Shown here one piece after another: positions 8,204-17,368 of a stretch of 55,041 nucleotides of DNA (its first letter is position 1; the number at the start of each line of letters is the position of its first letter). The notes beneath the pieces were generated by a model that was not told the origin of the DNA, ran no database searches, and saw only the letters and a list, made by a program, of their open reading frames with translations. The position numbers were made by a program, and so were the translations under genes. The DNA is from Paratractidigestivibacter sp963640745 (GTDB lineage Bacteria; Actinomycetota; Coriobacteriia; Coriobacteriales; Atopobiaceae): assembly GCA_963640745.1 (NCBI GenBank), contig CAVIBB010000003.1, positions 1 to 55,041 on the forward strand, read 5' to 3'.

Positions 8204-11155
8204 ATGCGCAAGAAGCACCGCACGCTCACGCGGGCCGAGGCCAGCGGAAACCTGGCATCCCAGGTCTTCGAGGAGGGCCGCGGCTTCCAGCGCCGCCACA
8301 CCGAGCTGTTCCTGCTCACCCTCGCCGCCGTCCCCGTCATCCTGCTCTACGCCATGTTCGTGGTCACCTCAGGCAACGAGCTCGGGCTCGAGAACCTCGG
8401 CGTGCCGCTGGGCCTTTTCGGCGCCTTCGCGCTCGCCCACATGGCCATCCGCCGGCTCGCGCCCGCGGCCGACCCCGCCATTCTCCCCATCGTCTTCCTG
8501 CTTTCGGGCGTGGGCATCACCTACCTCACGCGACTGAAGCCCGAGCTTGCCGTCAACCAGGTGGTCTGGCTCTTCGTCTCCGTCGCGGCAATGGTCGCGG
8601 TGCTCGCTTTCGCACGCAACTTCGAGCGCCTCGCCCAGTACAAGTACACCATCGGCATCGTCGGCGTCGTGCTGCTCCTGCTGCCCGCCGTCGTCGGCCG
8701 CGAGATCTCCGGCTCCAAGCTCTGGGTCTACATCGGCGGTTTCGGCTTCCAGCCCGGCGAGTTCGCCAAGATCCTCATCGTCTTGTTCCTGGCCTTCTAC
8801 CTGGCCTCCAACCGAGAAGCGCTCTCCATCTCGATGCGGCGCGTCGGCCCCTTCGCCGTGCCTCGCCTGCGCATGCTGCTGCCGCTGCTCGTCATGTGGG
8901 GCATCAGCCTGCTGCTCGTCGTCTTCGAGCGCGACCTGGGCAGCGCCCTTCTCTTCTTCGTGTTCTTCGTCATCATGCTCTACGTGGCCACCGGCCGCGC
9001 GAGCTACGTCCTCGTGTCGTTCCTGCTGCTGGCCGTGGGCGGCGTCTTCTGCTACTCCGTCTTTAGCCACGTGCGCACGCGCGTGAACATCTGGCTCGAC
9101 CCGTGGGCCGACGCGGCAGGCGGCGGCTACCAGATCGTCCAGTCACTCTACTCGCTGGCCGACGGCGGCCTCGTGGGCGCGGGCATCGGCAAGGGCCTCC
9201 CCACCTACATCCCGGTCGTCGAGTCCGACTTCATCTTCAGCGCCATCGCCGAGGAGTCCGGCCTGCTGGGCAGCGCCGCAGTGCTCATCTGCTTCCTGTT
9301 GCTCGCCGTCCGCGGCTTCGCGACCGCCGCGCGCGCCAAGTCCGACTCCGCCGCCTTCGCGGCCGTGGGCCTCACGAGCGCGCTGTGCTTCCAGGCGTTC
9401 CTCATCGTCGCGGGCGTCACCAAGCTCATGCCCCTCACCGGCGTCACCCTCCCCTTCATGAGCCAGGGCGGCACGTCGCTTCTTGCCAGCTTCCTCATCG
9501 TGGGCTTGCTGCTGCGCGCCGGCGATGACGGCACCGGCCACGGCGCCGAGCTCAAGGCGTCGACCGACAACGCCGGCTCCACCCTCCTCGGCACCGCAAA
9601 CAACGGCGGCGAGCTCGTGGGCGAGGCCGGCCGCTCGATCGACGGCGTTGTCCGCGGCTCCCACGTCCGCGGCAGCTTCAAGGTCCAGTCCGCCGAGTCC
9701 GGCGTGCTCGGCCGTGTCGCCCTCGGCAAGAGGCTCACGGCTCTCATCACGGTCTTCTCGCTGCTCTTCGCCGTGCTCATCGCCAACCTCACCTACGTAA
9801 TGCAGATCGACGCGAGCCGCGTGCAGTCGCTCTCCAACAACAACCACACCATCGCCAAGACGGCCTACGTCCAGCGCGGCGCCATCGTCACGTCCGACGG
9901 CGTCACCCTTGCCGAGAGCCTGCAGCAGTCCGACGGCACCTACCTGCGCAGCTATCCGCTGGGCAGCCTTGCCGCGCACACCGTGGGCTACATCTCGACC
10001 CAGTACGGAACCACGGGCGTCGAATCCACCATGAACGAGACCCTGACCGGCCACGCCGACTACTCCAACTGGCGCAGCGCACTCTACTCGCTCGCCGGCG
10101 TCCAGGTCTCCGGCTCGACGGTGAGCCTCACCATCAACTCGCAGATCCAGAAGGCCGTCGAATCGGCGCTCGAGGGCTACACCGGCGCCATCGTGGTGCT
10201 CAACCCCAAGACCGGAGCGGTTCTTGCCAAGGCGTCCAGCCCCACCTACAGCAACGACGAGCTCTCCGAGGTCGTCTCGGGCGGGGGCTCACAGATGCTC
10301 GATCGCGCGACGCAGGCCCTCTATGCGCCCGGCTCCACCTTCAAGACGGTCACGCTCGCCGCGGCGCTCGACTCCGGCCTCACGACCCTCGACACCGAGT
10401 ACGAGGCCCCGTCCTCCATCGAGATCGGCAACGCCGAGGTCACCAACTACAAGGGCAACGACTACGGCAAGATCACCCTCAAGGACGCCATCGCCGTCTC
10501 GTCGAACACCGCCCTCGCGCAGGTCGGCAACAGCCTCGGCGCGAGCAAGCTCGTGAGCTACGCCGACGCGTTCGGCTTCGGCAGCGAGCTCGGCCTGGAC
10601 TTCTCGTGCCGCGCCTCCCTCATGCCGGACGCCGGTGAAATGACCGAGTGGGAAACCGCCTGGGCCGCCTGCGGACAGCCCGTCGGCGAGCACTCGAGCC
10701 CGGCCGGACCGCAGGCCACCGTCATGCAGAACGCCGTCATCGCCGCAGCCATCGCCAACGGCGGCGTGGCCATGAACCCCTACGTGGTCGACCACGTGCT
10801 CTCGCCCGAGGGCACCGTGGTCACCACGACCCAGCCCAAGTCGCTCGGCCAGGCCGTGAGCGCCGACGCCGCCTCAAAGGTCAAAGAAGCGCTTCTTGCC
10901 TGCGTCGAGGAGGGCTCGGGCCAGCGCGCCCAGGTCTCCGGCACGCGCGTCGCCGGCAAGACGGGCACCGCCGAGGTGGGCGACGGCAACGCCAACTCGC
11001 TCTTCATCGGCTTCGCGCCCTACGACAACCCGACGCTCGCCGTCTCGGTCTGCGTCGAGAGCAACGGCGCCGACGTGGAGGGCGAGGCCGCGAGCATCGC
11101 CGGCCGTGTCATCGCCGCGACGCTCAGCATCCAGGCGGCGGGGGCTGGTAACTAA
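8204..11155 (+). CDS. FtsW/RodA-type glycosyltransferase fused to a class B penicillin-binding protein
   Basis: One 983-residue reading frame joins two enzymes normally encoded separately as rodA and pbpA. Residues about 30-455 are a multi-spanning SEDS peptidoglycan polymerase, with the conserved segments GGYQIVQSLYSLADGG, ESDFIFSAIAEESG and MPLTGVTLPFMSQGGTS. A linker of about 70 residues and one more transmembrane helix (near 525-545) lead to an extracytoplasmic PBP. The transpeptidase motifs are STFK with Ser711, SSN at 766-768 and KTG at 919-921. The dimerisation region is short, as in actinobacterial PbpA. ATG 8204 follows GGGAGG; an earlier frame opening at 8141 lies inside pstP. I see no stop or gap in the junction, so the fusion looks real. 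Elongation or spore-type synthesis rather than division is inferred from synteny. Confidence 0.92.
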   Translation: MRKKHRTLTRAEASGNLASQVFEEGRGFQRRHTELFLLTLAAVPVILLYAMFVVTSGNELGLENLGVPLGLFGAFALAHMAIRRLAPAADPAILPIVFLLSGVGITYLTRLKPELAVNQVVWLFVSVAAMVAVLAFARNFERLAQYKYTIGIVGVVLLLLPAVVGREISGSKLWVYIGGFGFQPGEFAKILIVLFLAFYLASNREALSISMRRVGPFAVPRLRMLLPLLVMWGISLLLVVFERDLGSALLFFVFFVIMLYVATGRASYVLVSFLLLAVGGVFCYSVFSHVRTRVNIWLDPWADAAGGGYQIVQSLYSLADGGLVGAGIGKGLPTYIPVVESDFIFSAIAEESGLLGSAAVLICFLLLAVRGFATAARAKSDSAAFAAVGLTSALCFQAFLIVAGVTKLMPLTGVTLPFMSQGGTSLLASFLIVGLLLRAGDDGTGHGAELKASTDNAGSTLLGTANNGGELVGEAGRSIDGVVRGSHVRGSFKVQSAESGVLGRVALGKRLTALITVFSLLFAVLIANLTYVMQIDASRVQSLSNNNHTIAKTAYVQRGAIVTSDGVTLAESLQQSDGTYLRSYPLGSLAAHTVGYISTQYGTTGVESTMNETLTGHADYSNWRSALYSLAGVQVSGSTVSLTINSQIQKAVESALEGYTGAIVVLNPKTGAVLAKASSPTYSNDELSEVVSGGGSQMLDRATQALYAPGSTFKTVTLAAALDSGLTTLDTEYEAPSSIEIGNAEVTNYKGNDYGKITLKDAIAVSSNTALAQVGNSLGASKLVSYADAFGFGSELGLDFSCRASLMPDAGEMTEWETAWAACGQPVGEHSSPAGPQATVMQNAVIAAAIANGGVAMNPYVVDHVLSPEGTVVTTTQPKSLGQAVSADAASKVKEALLACVEEGSGQRAQVSGTRVAGKTGTAEVGDGNANSLFIGFAPYDNPTLAVSVCVESNGADVEGEAASIAGRVIAATLSIQAAGAGN

Positions 11156-11296
11156 TGGGAGGCCTTCGACCAGATCCTCTCTATGAGGAACACGGGCCGC
11201 ACGGCCAAACCGCAAACACGCACCTCAAACGCACCACGACCACAGCAAGCTTCGAGAAATTCGCGCGGCAATCCGCGCGCGGGGATAGGAGAGACG

Positions 11297-13312
11297 ATGC
11301 CAGGTAAGATTCTCGGCGGACGATACCAGATGCAGGACAGAATCGGCACGGGCGGCATGGCCACGGTGTTCCGTGGCCGCGACGAGGTTCTCGGCCGCAC
11401 GGTCGCCATCAAGACCATGCTGCCGCAGTACGCGGCCGACCCCTCCTTCGCGGCCCGCTTCAAGCAAGAGGCCCAGGCCGCCGCGGCGCTCCAGAGCCCC
11501 TACATCGTGAGCGTCTATGACTGGGGCAAAGACGGCGACACGTACTTCATCGTCATGGAGTATCTGCGCGGGACCGACCTCAAGAGCGGCATTCGCAAGC
11601 ACGGCGCGCTCGACTGCAAGAAGGTCGCGCAGATCGGCAGCCAGATTGCCCAGGCGCTCTCCGTCGCCCACAAGCACGACATCATCCACCGCGACATCAA
11701 GCCGCAGAACATCATGGTGCAGCCCGACGGCAACATCAAGGTGATGGACTTCGGCATCGCCCGCGCAAAGAACAGCCACCTCACGCAGGACAACTCCGTC
11801 CTGGGCACCGCTCACTACGTCTCCCCCGAGCAGACCCAGGGCAAGCAGCTCGGTCCCACGACCGACATCTACTCGCTCGGCATCGTCATGTACGAGTCGG
11901 CCACGGGCCAGGTCCCCTTCCAGGGCGACGACGCCATCTCAGTCGCGCTCAAGCAGGTCAACGAGCAGCCCAAGCCGCCTTCGCAGCTCAACCCCAACGT
12001 AGACCCGTCGCTCGAGGCCATCATCCTCAAGTGCATGCAGAAGGATCCCGCGGCACGTTTCCAGACCGCCGACGAGCTCAACCGCGCGCTACGCGACTAC
12101 CTCGCCGGACGCTTCTCGGCCGTGGCCGGCGCCACCGCCACGAGCGTCATGGGCGCCGCGGTGACCAACAAGCTCGAGGCCGGCCAGGGCGTCACCGCCG
12201 CCGTGCCGCGCATCCAGCGAGAGAACCGCTATCGCCAGCAGACCGCAACCGAGGAGGCCGCCGAGCAGGAAGCCGAGCGCTCCAAGAAAGGCCGTCGCCG
12301 CAAGACCATCGCGGCTGTCGCGGGCATCGTGCTCGTCATCGCGGCCATTGCCGTCGCCGTCACGCTGTTCGGCTCCGGCTCCCAGACCTACACCATCCCC
12401 AACCTCTCAGGCTTAACCAAGGACGAGGCCATCGCCGCCATCGAGAAGGACGGGCACTTCACCTTCGGGGGCAGCACCGAGCAGTACGACTCGACCGTCG
12501 CCGAGGGCTACGTCATCGACCAGAGCCCCAACCAGGGCCGCGAGTTCGCGGAAGGCACGTCCATCACCTTCACCGTGTCCAAGGGCCCCGAGCCGGCGGC
12601 GAGCGTGACCGTCCCCGACCTCACCAACATGACCGTCGAGGAGGCGGAGGCCGAGCTCTCCAAGTACAAGCTCAAGGGCAAGAGCGGCAACTCCAAGTCG
12701 AGCGACTCCGTCGAGGCGGGCCGCGTCTGCGACCAGAGCGTCGCGGCGGGCAGCACCGCCAAGGCAGGCGACACCATCACCTACTACCTCTCCAGCGGTT
12801 CTGAGCAGATCGAGGTTCCCGACGTCTCTGGCTACAGCGAGCAGGACGCGCGCAACACGCTGAAGAACGCCGGCTTCACCAACGTGAGCGCCGTGTACAA
12901 GAACTCCGACACCGTCACGTCCGAGCACGTCATCAGCACGAACCCGTCTGCCGGCAGCAAGGCCGCCGCGGGCGATTCGATCGTGATCACGCTCTCCAGC
13001 GGCCCCGCGGACACGCGCATCGAGGTCCCCTACGTCGTCGGCGAGAGCTACAGCGACGCCAAGAGCGAGCTCGAGAGCTGCGGCTTCTACGTGCAGCTCG
13101 CGTCAGGCTCCAGCTCCAGCGGCACCGTGACCTACCAGTCCGTGACCAACAAGGCCGAGAAGGGCACGACCATCACGCTGACGACCAGGACCCAGAGCTC
13201 CGACACCGACTCCGGCGGCAGCGGATCCGGCTCTGATGACAGTGACGGTACCGGCACCGGCGGCGGGGCGAATTCGGGAACCAACAGCAGTACGTCCACC
13301 TCTTCTCGTTAG
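11297..13312 (+). CDS. pknB: PASTA-domain Ser/Thr protein kinase PknB
   Basis: A receptor-like kinase that senses peptidoglycan fragments or lipid II outside the cell. The start ATG 11297 has AGGAGAG just upstream; 672 residues. The kinase domain (about 10-275) has GTGGMATV, VAIKTM, a full HRDIKPQN catalytic loop (His131, Asp133), DFGIA and SPEQ, so unlike the operon's first kinase it is of the RD type. After a juxtamembrane segment and one transmembrane helix (near 340-360) come four PASTA repeats, each opening with a motif such as YTIPNLSG, VTVPDLTN, IEVPDVSG or IEVPYVVG. A Ser/Gly/Thr-rich tail closes the protein. It lies 141 bp after the SEDS-PBP gene and is followed by a terminator. Confidence 0.95.
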   Translation: MPGKILGGRYQMQDRIGTGGMATVFRGRDEVLGRTVAIKTMLPQYAADPSFAARFKQEAQAAAALQSPYIVSVYDWGKDGDTYFIVMEYLRGTDLKSGIRKHGALDCKKVAQIGSQIAQALSVAHKHDIIHRDIKPQNIMVQPDGNIKVMDFGIARAKNSHLTQDNSVLGTAHYVSPEQTQGKQLGPTTDIYSLGIVMYESATGQVPFQGDDAISVALKQVNEQPKPPSQLNPNVDPSLEAIILKCMQKDPAARFQTADELNRALRDYLAGRFSAVAGATATSVMGAAVTNKLEAGQGVTAAVPRIQRENRYRQQTATEEAAEQEAERSKKGRRRKTIAAVAGIVLVIAAIAVAVTLFGSGSQTYTIPNLSGLTKDEAIAAIEKDGHFTFGGSTEQYDSTVAEGYVIDQSPNQGREFAEGTSITFTVSKGPEPAASVTVPDLTNMTVEEAEAELSKYKLKGKSGNSKSSDSVEAGRVCDQSVAAGSTAKAGDTITYYLSSGSEQIEVPDVSGYSEQDARNTLKNAGFTNVSAVYKNSDTVTSEHVISTNPSAGSKAAAGDSIVITLSSGPADTRIEVPYVVGESYSDAKSELESCGFYVQLASGSSSSGTVTYQSVTNKAEKGTTITLTTRTQSSDTDSGGSGSGSDDSDGTGTGGGANSGTNSSTSTSSR

Positions 13313-13360
13313 CATCACCAGACCCGCGCGTACGCCCAAAGCCCCGCATTGCGAACATTG

Positions 13361-13397
13361 GCCCCCTTCGGCGAAAAGCCGCAAGGGGGCTTTTCTT
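13361..13397 (+). terminator. Rho-independent terminator after pknB
   Basis: Arms GCCCCCTTCGGC and GCCGCAAGGGGGC around loop GAAAA (one bulge), followed by TTTTCTTT. Confidence 0.88.
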
Positions 13398-13459
13398 TGC
13401 CGCCTATACTTGAACGAGTGCAAACAAACCGCAGCTCGCATATGGTGAGAGGACGCCCC

Positions 13460-14656
13460 ATGAAGATAGGCAAGCCCTTTGGCAGGACACCCAAGCAAAA
13501 GAGCTCGAAGCTCTATGAGGACCGCGTCAAAAACGCAGGCGCGCAGCCCGTGGAGACCCCTGGCTACGGCGCGTTCGGCTCGCTCGCCGGCTTCGTCGCG
13601 TGCGTCGCCGCCGCGGCTGTCTTCTGCATCATGAGCGGGCGCGTCGCGGTGGGCATCGGGCTCCTCGTGTTCGCGGTTCTTCCCCCTGCCCTCGTGGTCG
13701 CGCAAGGCGTCCGTTTCGGGGAGCAGATAGCGGACGGAGAGGTGGCGCTCGCGCCCAAGGTTGCGAACGCTGCATACGGACCTGAGGCGGACCGGTTCTG
13801 GGCCATCGAGTCCAAGGCGCTGACCGCCGCGGAGCTTGCCGCCGCCGAAGAGAAGCGCACACCCGAGCTGGCAGCGGCGCAGTCCTGGTTCGAGGCGGCA
13901 TGGCCTTCTTTCCAGGCGGTCGACCTCAAGGCCGAGGACGGCATTCGGCTGGTGGGCCACGTGCTGAGCGCCGAGATCCCCTCTTCGACCTGGGTCGTCT
14001 ATGCCCACGGCCTCGGCGGGAGCTGGAAGAGCGGCGCGGCCTTCGCCCGTCGCTTCGCCCAGAGGGGCTACAACCTGCTCCTCGTCGACATGCGCGCCCA
14101 GGGAGAGAGCGGCGGCTCTATTTACGGTTACGGGCACCTCGAGCGCCGCGACCTTATTGCGTGGGCTCGTTGGATCGCGAGGCAGGACGCGGACGCCAAA
14201 ATCGTCCTCGCCGGTTTCTCCGCCGGCGGCGCGGCAGTCCTCGAGGCATCCGGTGAGGAAGACCTGCCCGAGCAGGTCGCGGCCGTCATCTCCGACTCCG
14301 CCTACGCTGACCTCTGGAACGAGGCTATCTACACCATGGGCCACATGGGCGCCAACGCAGGCGCCATGCCTCCCCACCCTGTTCTCGACGTCGCGCGCCT
14401 GAGCCTCCGCGGAAAGAAGGGCGGCTTCGACCTGGCCGACGCAAGCGCCGTCAAGGCCGTCGAGCGCGCCGACGTCCCCATTCTGCTCCTTCACGGCGAG
14501 GACGATGCCGCGGTTCCGCCCTTCAACGCGAAGCGCCTCGACGAGGCCGCGCACGGCAGGCACGAGGTCGTCACGTTCCCCGGCGCCGGCCACTGCTGCG
14601 CCTGCATCGCCGACCCGGACACCTACTACAGCGCAGTCTTCGACTTCCTGGGGTAA
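13460..14656 (+). CDS. Membrane-anchored alpha/beta hydrolase
   Basis: A 398-residue serine hydrolase of unknown substrate. Two hydrophobic segments (about residues 35-85) anchor the N terminus. The catalytic domain has an oxyanion motif YAHGLGGSW, the strand DMRAQGESGG, nucleophile elbow GFSAGG, the acid in LLLHGEDDAAVPP, and the catalytic His in GAGHCCAC. This order is typical of the family related to BAAT/acyl-CoA thioester hydrolases and to YqkD-like proteins. ATG 13460 is preceded by GAGAGGA at a good distance, which favours it over an ATG 18 bp upstream. It stands alone between the pknB terminator and an inverted-repeat array. Confidence 0.82.
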   Translation: MKIGKPFGRTPKQKSSKLYEDRVKNAGAQPVETPGYGAFGSLAGFVACVAAAAVFCIMSGRVAVGIGLLVFAVLPPALVVAQGVRFGEQIADGEVALAPKVANAAYGPEADRFWAIESKALTAAELAAAEEKRTPELAAAQSWFEAAWPSFQAVDLKAEDGIRLVGHVLSAEIPSSTWVVYAHGLGGSWKSGAAFARRFAQRGYNLLLVDMRAQGESGGSIYGYGHLERRDLIAWARWIARQDADAKIVLAGFSAGGAAVLEASGEEDLPEQVAAVISDSAYADLWNEAIYTMGHMGANAGAMPPHPVLDVARLSLRGKKGGFDLADASAVKAVERADVPILLLHGEDDAAVPPFNAKRLDEAAHGRHEVVTFPGAGHCCACIADPDTYYSAVFDFLG

Positions 14657-14709
14657 GCAACGAGCCGGCAACCGGTTCGCACGCCATTGGCACGCACCCG
14701 AAGCCTGGC

Positions 14710-14933
14710 GCGCCCTAAAACACACGCTCGCAGTAATGGCGGCAGCTCCTGCGCCCTGGATATACGTCACCCAGTAACGGAAACGTCCCTCTCGCCCTAA
14801 AACAAACGCTCCCAGTAACAAGACGTTACTGGGAGCGTTATTTCTAGGGCTTGTGACCCGATACGATTACTGGGCTCGCATGTTTTAGGGCGCGATGGCC
14901 AACGCGATTACTGGGCCCCGCATCTCTAGGGCG
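14710..14933. repeat. Six-unit mirror-symmetric repeat array
   Basis: Three forward units of about 27 bp start at 14710, 14751 and 14793 (pattern CGCCCTAAAACANACG...CCCAGTAAC). Three inverted units start at 14825, 14866 and 14906 (GTTACTGGG...TAGGGC). Pitch is 40-42 bp on both sides of a centre near 14822. The central forward/inverted pair could form a strong hairpin. The array lies between two convergent genes (hydrolase and nagA) in a 307-bp stretch with no ORF. Confidence 0.9.
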
Positions 14934-14963
14934 GCCCGAAGGCCACGCGACGAACTTCTTCGG

Positions 14964-16121
14964 CTAGTCGAGCTTCTTGCCGGCCATGTACGTGGCCTCA
15001 AGGCTGAGCTCGGAGTCAAGCACGATGAAGTCCGCGTCGCGGCCCGGCTTGATGGAGCCGCAGGCCCCGTCGATGCCCGCAGAGCGCGCGGGGACCTCGG
15101 TCGCCATGCGCAGCGCCTCCTCGGCCGTGGCAATGCCCCAGTCGTAGACGTTCTTTACAACCCTGGCGAGCGTGGCGATGGAGCCCGCGAGGGAGCTGCC
15201 GTCGCGCAGGTAGCAGGCGCCGTCGCGCATGACCACGGGCAGGCCTCCGCTCATGTACTCGCCGTCCGGCATACCGCCAGGCCCCAGGCAATCGGTGATA
15301 AGGACGACGTGTTGCCAACCCTTCGCGTTGACAACCGCCTTGACCGCCGCGGGGTTAACGTGAATGCCGTCACAGATAAGCTCCGCGTAGGTGTTCGGCG
15401 TCGTCATGGCGCAGCCAACGATGCCCGGCTCACGATGATGCAGGCCGCGCATGCCGTTGTAGGTGTGAACAAAGCAGGTAGCGCCCGCGTTGACCGCGGC
15501 CAAGGCCTCGGCGTAGGTGGCGTCGGAGTGGCCGACGCATGCCACGACTCCTTCGGCGGAAATCTTGGCGACGTACTCCTCCGCACCGTCGCGCTCCGCC
15601 GCGAGCGCGCTCTTGCGGATGCGCCCGCCGGCAGCCTCCTGCCAAGAAGCAAAGGCCTCGTAAGACGGCGCAATCAGATACGCCGGGTTCTGCGCGCCCA
15701 CGTGCTTCTCCGTAAAGAACGGGCCCTCAAGGTAGATGCCCTGGATGTGGGCACCCACGAAGTCGTCGCCGCGCTTCTCGTCCGCATCGGCGATAGCTAC
15801 GCAGGCCGCGCGGATGTTCTCGACCGACTCAGTAAAGGTCGTGGGTAGCCAGCTCGTCGTGCCGCGACGCGCGAGCTCCCGGCTCGAAGCGTTGATGCCG
15901 TCCGGGTCGCAATCCGTGGTCGCGTGGTTATAGAACCCGTGGATGTGCGTGTCCACCAGGCCAGGTGCGATCCACTTACCAGAATAATCGACCACCTCGA
16001 CGCCCTCGGGCGCGTCAGCGGACCAGAATCCGAACTTGCCGTCCTCGACCGTCAGGTACCCGCCGCGCATGACTGTTCCGGGAAGAAGGAACTTTGCCGC
16101 CTTAATGGCGTATATGCTCAT
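14964..16121 (-). CDS. nagA: N-acetylhexosamine-6-phosphate deacetylase (NagA/AgaA)
   Basis: An amidohydrolase removing acetate from GlcNAc-6-P or GalNAc-6-P in the cytoplasm; 385 residues. Family signatures are the metal-binding DTHIHGFYNH near residue 58, LEGPFF with the metal-ligand Glu near 130, CVGHSDATYAEA and HTYNGMRGLHHREPG with ligand histidines, and the catalytic Asp in VLITDCLGPGG. It is the last gene of the gntR-agaS-nagA operon, 33 bp after agaS. Together with agaS, a LacC-like kinase and a tagatose-type aldolase nearby, this favours GalNAc-6-P as substrate (AgaA role), but the sequence alone does not separate it from GlcNAc-6-P. Confidence 0.92.
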   Translation of the reverse strand: MSIYAIKAAKFLLPGTVMRGGYLTVEDGKFGFWSADAPEGVEVVDYSGKWIAPGLVDTHIHGFYNHATTDCDPDGINASSRELARRGTTSWLPTTFTESVENIRAACVAIADADEKRGDDFVGAHIQGIYLEGPFFTEKHVGAQNPAYLIAPSYEAFASWQEAAGGRIRKSALAAERDGAEEYVAKISAEGVVACVGHSDATYAEALAAVNAGATCFVHTYNGMRGLHHREPGIVGCAMTTPNTYAELICDGIHVNPAAVKAVVNAKGWQHVVLITDCLGPGGMPDGEYMSGGLPVVMRDGACYLRDGSSLAGSIATLARVVKNVYDWGIATAEEALRMATEVPARSAGIDGACGSIKPGRDADFIVLDSELSLEATYMAGKKLD

Positions 16122-16154
16122 CTCTTCGCCTCGATTCGCTCGTAAATGCTGTCG

Positions 16155-17321
16155 CTACGCGTTGAACGGGTGGATGGTAACGCCCTTGACCACGCGGTTC
16201 ACGGTGCCGGTCGGGCTCGGCGTGTCGGGCGTGTTGCCCACGCGCACGGAGTTGAGCAGGGAGACCGCCTGGGCGACCATCACGAACGGAAGCGCAAGGT
16301 AGCCCTCAGGGAGCGCCTCGTAACCCTTGAAGGTAAAGGAATCGCCCTCATAGACCGCGCCGCAATCCTGCTGGACGGCGATGGTGTGCTGCGCGATGTC
16401 GTCGCCGCCGATCTCGTGCAGAATGTCGAGATCATACTGACGCGTGTACTCGTCGTTGTTCACAAAGACGAAGACGAGGGTCTTATCGTCGACGAAGGAC
16501 TTCGGCCCGTGGCGGTAGCCCATCGAGGTGTCAAAGGAGGTGGCCACGAGGCCGTGCGCGAGCTCCAGGATCTTGAGCTGCGCCTCCTGAGCCAGGCCGC
16601 CGAAGGAGCCGGAGCCGAGGTAGGTCACGCGGTTGAAGTCGCCGGCCAGGAAGTCCGCGATCTCCTGCTCGCGCCCGATGACCTCCTCGCCCATCTTTGC
16701 GATCTGCTCGACCCAGGCGGCCTTCTGCTCGAGCGAGGCCTCGTCGAAGATCAACGTCGAGATGAGCGTCATGCAGCTGTAGCTGCCCGTCATCGCGAAG
16801 CCCTTGTCATTGGCACGCGGGATAAGGATGGTGTAGGCGTTCGGGTCGTCGGCGGACTCGACGGCGAGCTTACCCTCGGGAGCGCAGGTAATGTTGAGGA
16901 ACTTGACGTTCTTGACGAACTGCTTGCACACGTTGACGGCGGCAAGGGACTCAGGGCTGTTGCCGGAACGCGCGAACGAAACCACGAGGGTCGGGTCATC
17001 GGCGCGCAGGAAGTCGCGCGGAGCGCTCACGATGTCGGTCGTGGCGATGGGCTTGAAGTCGTAGAGGTCGGTGTTGCCGGCGTGGCGCAGGTACGGAGCG
17101 CAGGTGTCGCCCACGTAGTCGGAGGTACCGGCGCCGGTGAACACGACGGAGAGACGCCCCTCCCCCATGGCGCGGGCCTCGGCCAGGAACTTCTCGACGC
17201 CCTCAAGGTTCTCCTTATAAATGTTAAAAGCATCGCGCCACAGCTCGGGCTGCTGGGCGATCTCGGCGGTGGTAATCTGGGCGCCCATCTCGGTGAGCTT
17301 TGCCTCGTCGAACTCAAACAT
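16155..17321 (-). CDS. agaS: Galactosamine-6-phosphate deaminase/isomerase AgaS
   Basis: AgaS converts galactosamine-6-phosphate to tagatose-6-phosphate and ammonia. The 388-residue protein has two SIS sugar-phosphate domains. The first contains FTGAGTSDYVGD (about residue 60), followed by SFARSGNSPES. The second begins YLGSGSFGGLAQEA near 225 and includes the conserved TSFDTSMGYRHGPKSF. A ribosome site GGGAGGAG precedes the ATG. It lies between the GntR regulator (47 bp upstream) and nagA, so the operon encodes regulation plus the first two catabolic steps. Confidence 0.93.
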   Translation of the reverse strand: MFEFDEAKLTEMGAQITTAEIAQQPELWRDAFNIYKENLEGVEKFLAEARAMGEGRLSVVFTGAGTSDYVGDTCAPYLRHAGNTDLYDFKPIATTDIVSAPRDFLRADDPTLVVSFARSGNSPESLAAVNVCKQFVKNVKFLNITCAPEGKLAVESADDPNAYTILIPRANDKGFAMTGSYSCMTLISTLIFDEASLEQKAAWVEQIAKMGEEVIGREQEIADFLAGDFNRVTYLGSGSFGGLAQEAQLKILELAHGLVATSFDTSMGYRHGPKSFVDDKTLVFVFVNNDEYTRQYDLDILHEIGGDDIAQHTIAVQQDCGAVYEGDSFTFKGYEALPEGYLALPFVMVAQAVSLLNSVRVGNTPDTPSPTGTVNRVVKGVTIHPFNA

Positions 17322-17368
17322 GCGAATCTCCTCCCTGCCAAGGCTTTTACCTCGACATTGTTTGACTG

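Noticed and set aside
14710..14933. CRISPR array
   Set aside because: Half the units are inverted, units vary, spacers are only 13-15 bp and no cas genes are present. The same applies to 25118-25341.
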